A stretch of DNA of 64,000 nt from Acanthaster planci. Its lineage: Eukaryota; Echinodermata; Asteroidea; Valvatida; Acanthasteridae. Positions 60,746 to 64,000 of the stretch are shown piece by piece. Numbering within the stretch: position 1 is the first letter of the stretch; each line of letters starts with the position of its first letter. The stretch is taken from positions 127,639 through 191,638 of the forward strand of contig NW_019091405.1 in assembly GCF_001949145.1 (NCBI RefSeq). The letters are read 5' to 3'. A program made the position numbers and the translations under genes. The notes under the pieces were generated by a model, which saw only the letters and a program-made list of their open reading frames with translations, did no database searches and had not been told where the DNA came from.

Positions 60746-61529
60746 CTTAACATTCACTTGAATGTATTTCGTGTTGCGGTCTATCGATACATGATCGTCT
60801 TCACACCACATGGGTGCATGTATGGCCAGGGCAGCTGAGCTGGTAGACCCGGCGCGCTGCGTTGCAGCGTGGCTTTGATTTACAAAACATAAATGTGTGT
60901 GTATTTTGTTCTGCGGCCCAATGTTTGGTGGATGATTATTCGCTGCAGGCATGTAAGGTACATGTACGTGGGGCCAGCCAGCCTTGGTTGGCATAATGTG
61001 CAGCAACCCGGCTCGCACATGTGTACGTGGGCTTAGACTGTGTCCGAAACGGGCCTCCACTGTTGCGGCTAGGTCTTTTGTCCCCGTAGTTTTGGATTGC
61101 ATATGCGCGCACGCAGAAGACTCAACTACATGTGCATCACTGATGATTCCGTGATGTTATGGGTTGGTCAACTTTACGGGGCAATGAGGTTGGTAAGCTC
61201 GCACTGTGCCGACGGAAAAGATGCGTCAAAGTTGAAACAAAACATGCTCTCTTTGTTTAATCTACATGTATGGTTTTATTCACCGGAATTCTGTTTTATG
61301 AATTAATTTTCTCTAAATTAAGAAATCCTTTGTCAGAAAATGTGCCATTTCCTTTCTGTATTAAATATGATGTTTTGTCATGGGTTATAAAATGTTTAAA
61401 TAGTGTACTATAGCTCAAGTACATTAAAAGCTATTTTTCGTTTTATCAGTTTCGTAACCCGTTTTGCAGAATATTTTACACCTTGGTCTCAGTGCCTTTC
61501 CTTTGGAGAAATTTTTGTCTTGTTTGCCC

Positions 61530-61595
61530 CTGTTATTGGCCGAGGTGCCCCGTTTCTTGAGGCCAAAATGGCAGTGCCCCAAAAAAGTCGAAATC
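61530..61595 (+). repeat. Possible repeat, TTGGCC...GGTGCCCC type, copy 2
   Basis: A shorter version of the block at 60590-60745 in the same orientation, about 0.9 kb downstream. Confidence 0.4.
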
Positions 61596-63619
61596 TGAGC
61601 CCTGCATTTTACCGGAGTTGTGAACTTGGACAGTTACAAACGTGTATTGTGGACCCTGCTGCACAGAATGTGGTGATAGCCATCTTCTTTGGGTGGGTCC
61701 AGTGCAATATCCAGTTAGAGTATAGACATGAGTGGGGTGGCTCCTTGTCATTCCAGTATGTAGGAGCTATTCTAAAGACTTGTTCCAATTCATTATGGCC
61801 ATCTGAGGGATGGGAGTAGAGATAAGGTCATTACCTGTCCTTTTGATTGTTAAGGTACCAAATTTAACCTGCTGTTTTGAGCTTGGTTTGTTTTAATTTA
61901 TTTAACTTTGAAAAAACTGGATGATTAGCAGCCAACTCTCCAGATTCCTTCATAGCCCCTTTTTCTCCAGCAAAGAAGACAGGATAAAAATCATCTTTCA
62001 TGAGTTAATGAACTCCCTGTTATGTGGTTTTCATGGACATGTTTATTACATGCCATTCCATACAGGTTCCAAGAATTCCATTTTTATCTTCATCTCGCAG
62101 ACAAAGTATTACACAACTTCTCACCATCAGTGCTGTTGTAGATTTCGTCCATGATGAAGAATCCATTGTACATCCACGTATGTCCTTGGACATCTTTTTG
62201 GTTAGTTTTGTCTAGTTTTCCCAACCAGTTGAAAAGTAATCTACTGCAGTGCCATGACAAATTAGCCGGGGGGGGAGGGAACATGTTCGACATGCATGCC
62301 AAGATTGAGGATATGCTGTAATGTATGTACCTTCAAGTATGTACATTCTTGTTAGCTTAGTCATTTTTTATAGGGTAAATGAAAAAAAAAAAGCTAAATC
62401 AAAAAGGCTACACACTTTCAAATAGCTAATTTTCCCTAATCGGGTGTTGTGCAGTGAATATATGACATTTCCTGGTTAAGAGAAAAGCACCGTACAAAGT
62501 AATGTAGATGAATCCAGCATATTTGACTGGACATCCTCTGTGGACCCCCCATTGTGGCAGAAAGTATTACTTTGAGTTATTGTACCGAGCAACTGTCACA
62601 GAACAACGCTTCTGCAGAACAGTTACCATAAGGCTCACCGCCAATGACAGAGGCCACTGTAGATGATCGATGATAATATTACCATGGTGACTGGATTTAC
62701 ATGTATCTATAGAGGTTTTCAAATGATGTAACATGACTGGCAAAGGCATTTCAGGAAATGTACCATGTCTGTGGAGGCGTGTGCCATTTTGAATCTGGGT
62801 ATTTCTATTGGTGATTTCATGTACCGGTTCGCACGAATGTTGAGAGACTTCCAAGTGCATGCATTTCTACACATTTGTGTAAATTGAATGCTGACCATCA
62901 AAAATCATGTGACGGATATCTTCTATAAGCCTGGCCATAGCCGTGCTGTCCTGAAATATCAGAGTACCTATATATATGAAAAGAAGGTGTTTGCCTCTGG
63001 CTGATTCAGGGGTAATTTAGGGTTAAGTAACCTAAGGAGAGTTTTGACATATATACCATTTACCCTTTGCAAAAGTGATTGCACCTGATACATGTACTTG
63101 CTGCAAACTGCTAGCAGGAATCACCTGTTTCATTCTGTATCAAATATCCAACATCATTTTCTTTCTTGAAAAAGGAAGACTTTGTCTCCTGGGCTGCATA
63201 ACTCGAAAACATTTGATTTCTGTGAAAAGATAATGCCAGGAAAATTATCCGAGAAACTTTTCAGGTATTCCTTGGAATTGGTGGGAAGGAAACTGGTAGG
63301 ATTAAAAGAATACATGTAGTTTGGGAACTTAGAAGAAAATAATGGAATTCCAACTACAACTTGGAAGTACCGTACTTGGCAGAGAATTTTTTAATGCATT
63401 CCTGACAATGGGGCTACATCAGCATGCCGAAGTCGGAAGCATCAGAGTGGAATGAAAGAGCACACAAGGTGGAAGTGAGCAGCATCCAGGCAGGAAAAAC
63501 AGAATGTCTAAAGCATGATGTTGGGGCGCCATCCATTACGTCATGTCCTGGTAATGTCTCAGAAGGAGAGCCTCTAGGGTGGAAGCTGGGGGCATGAAGG
63601 AAATAACGAGGGGATGGGT

Positions 63620-63682
63620 GACCCAGGGCAATCCGGGTCGGACCCAGGGCAATCCGGGTCAGACCCAGGGCAATCTTGGTTG
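63620..63682. repeat. Tandem repeat, 21-bp unit, three copies
   Basis: Units start at 63620, 63641 and 63662. Each begins GACCCAGGGCAATC; the first two continue CGGGTC and the third is diverged (TTGGTTG). Confidence 0.95.
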
Positions 63683-64000
63683 GACACCTATCTCATAGGC
63701 CAAGATGAGGGAATGTGCAAGGCTGAAGCCGGGGTTGCCTAGTGCAAAAGAACAGGGGCCTATGCTTGTAAGAAAACGAGAAATATACTGGGATGGAGGC
63801 TTATTGAGGAGCCCTGCTGACAGGATGGAGGAGATTTTTGCACATTTTGCACGGAGGTGTCATCAACTGCTGATACAAGGAGTTGGGGATAGGTACTGAA
63901 GGTCCTCTGGGAAGATTTTATCAGGCGTCCCAGTTAGGTTCGTCAATCCACAGGTTGGAGAATGCACTTGAGAGAGAGAGATAATGTAGGGGAAGATTGT

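Larger units (their letters stand above)
50872..64000 (+). other. PLCB4: PLCB4 intron 3, at least 13.1 kb, right edge open
   Basis: No downstream PLC-beta exon was recognised. It holds the second SINE copy, family C and D copies, a foldback element, a purine-rich G tract at about 53222-53300, an A-rich low-complexity stretch at about 53935-54300 and a 21-bp tandem repeat at the far end. Confidence 0.8.

Noticed and set aside
60458-61102. 214-codon minus-strand open frame, the longest in the window
   Set aside because: No recognisable domain, no splice or promoter context, and it spans a likely repeat block (60590-60745) and a TACATGTA run. A transcript or cross-species test would be needed to revive it.

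Overview
This window is animal genomic DNA, almost entirely intronic and intergenic. It is AT-rich, has no dense run of open reading frames, and carries many degraded transposon copies and a striking excess of the self-complementary octamer TACATGTA (often as runs of TGTACATGTACA). The only securely identified gene is the 5' part of a phospholipase C beta gene of the PLCB4/norpA type on the + strand. The repeat content and this octamer fit a marine invertebrate, with echinoderm or another invertebrate deuterostome as my guess; the sequence does not settle the phylum.

Layout. 1-1520: intergenic, with a T9G9 tract and a GACTCGACTCGAG microsatellite. 1530-2173: CpG-richer segment that looks like a promoter or first exon, with an unrecognised minus-strand open frame and a plus-strand candidate leader exon ending at a GT donor. 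2556-2944: a small candidate two-exon gene that I can only tentatively compare with shieldin subunit SHLD1. 2945-9121: intergenic or 5' intron with a 41-bp tandem repeat, a repeat-family copy and a 330-bp foldback element. 9122-9882: probable first coding exon of PLCB4 (CDS 9799-9882). 9883-37492: 27.6-kb intron 1. 37493-37573: coding exon 2. 37574-50811: 13.2-kb intron 2. 50812-50871: coding exon 3. 50872-64000: start of intron 3, at least 13.1 kb. The gene runs off the right edge; I found no fourth exon.

The three coding exons are 84, 81 and 60 nt, all phase 0 with consensus splice sites. They join into the first 75 residues of a PLC-beta, the start of its PH domain, with the same residue count per segment as vertebrate PLCB4 as I recall it. 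PLC-beta is the Gq-activated enzyme that splits PIP2 into IP3 and diacylglycerol.

The rest is repeat biology: a 1.3-kb non-autonomous hAT-like element with an apparent 8-bp target-site duplication, a CR1/L2-type LINE ORF2 remnant, a second LINE 3' end, two copies of a tRNA-headed SINE, three foldback elements, and three unnamed dispersed families recognised because copies inside the window match each other, usually in opposite orientation. Several CpG-richer, octamer-poor blocks inside the introns are candidate cis-regulatory elements, based on composition and motifs only. I saw no rRNA, tRNA gene, CRISPR or bacterial feature.
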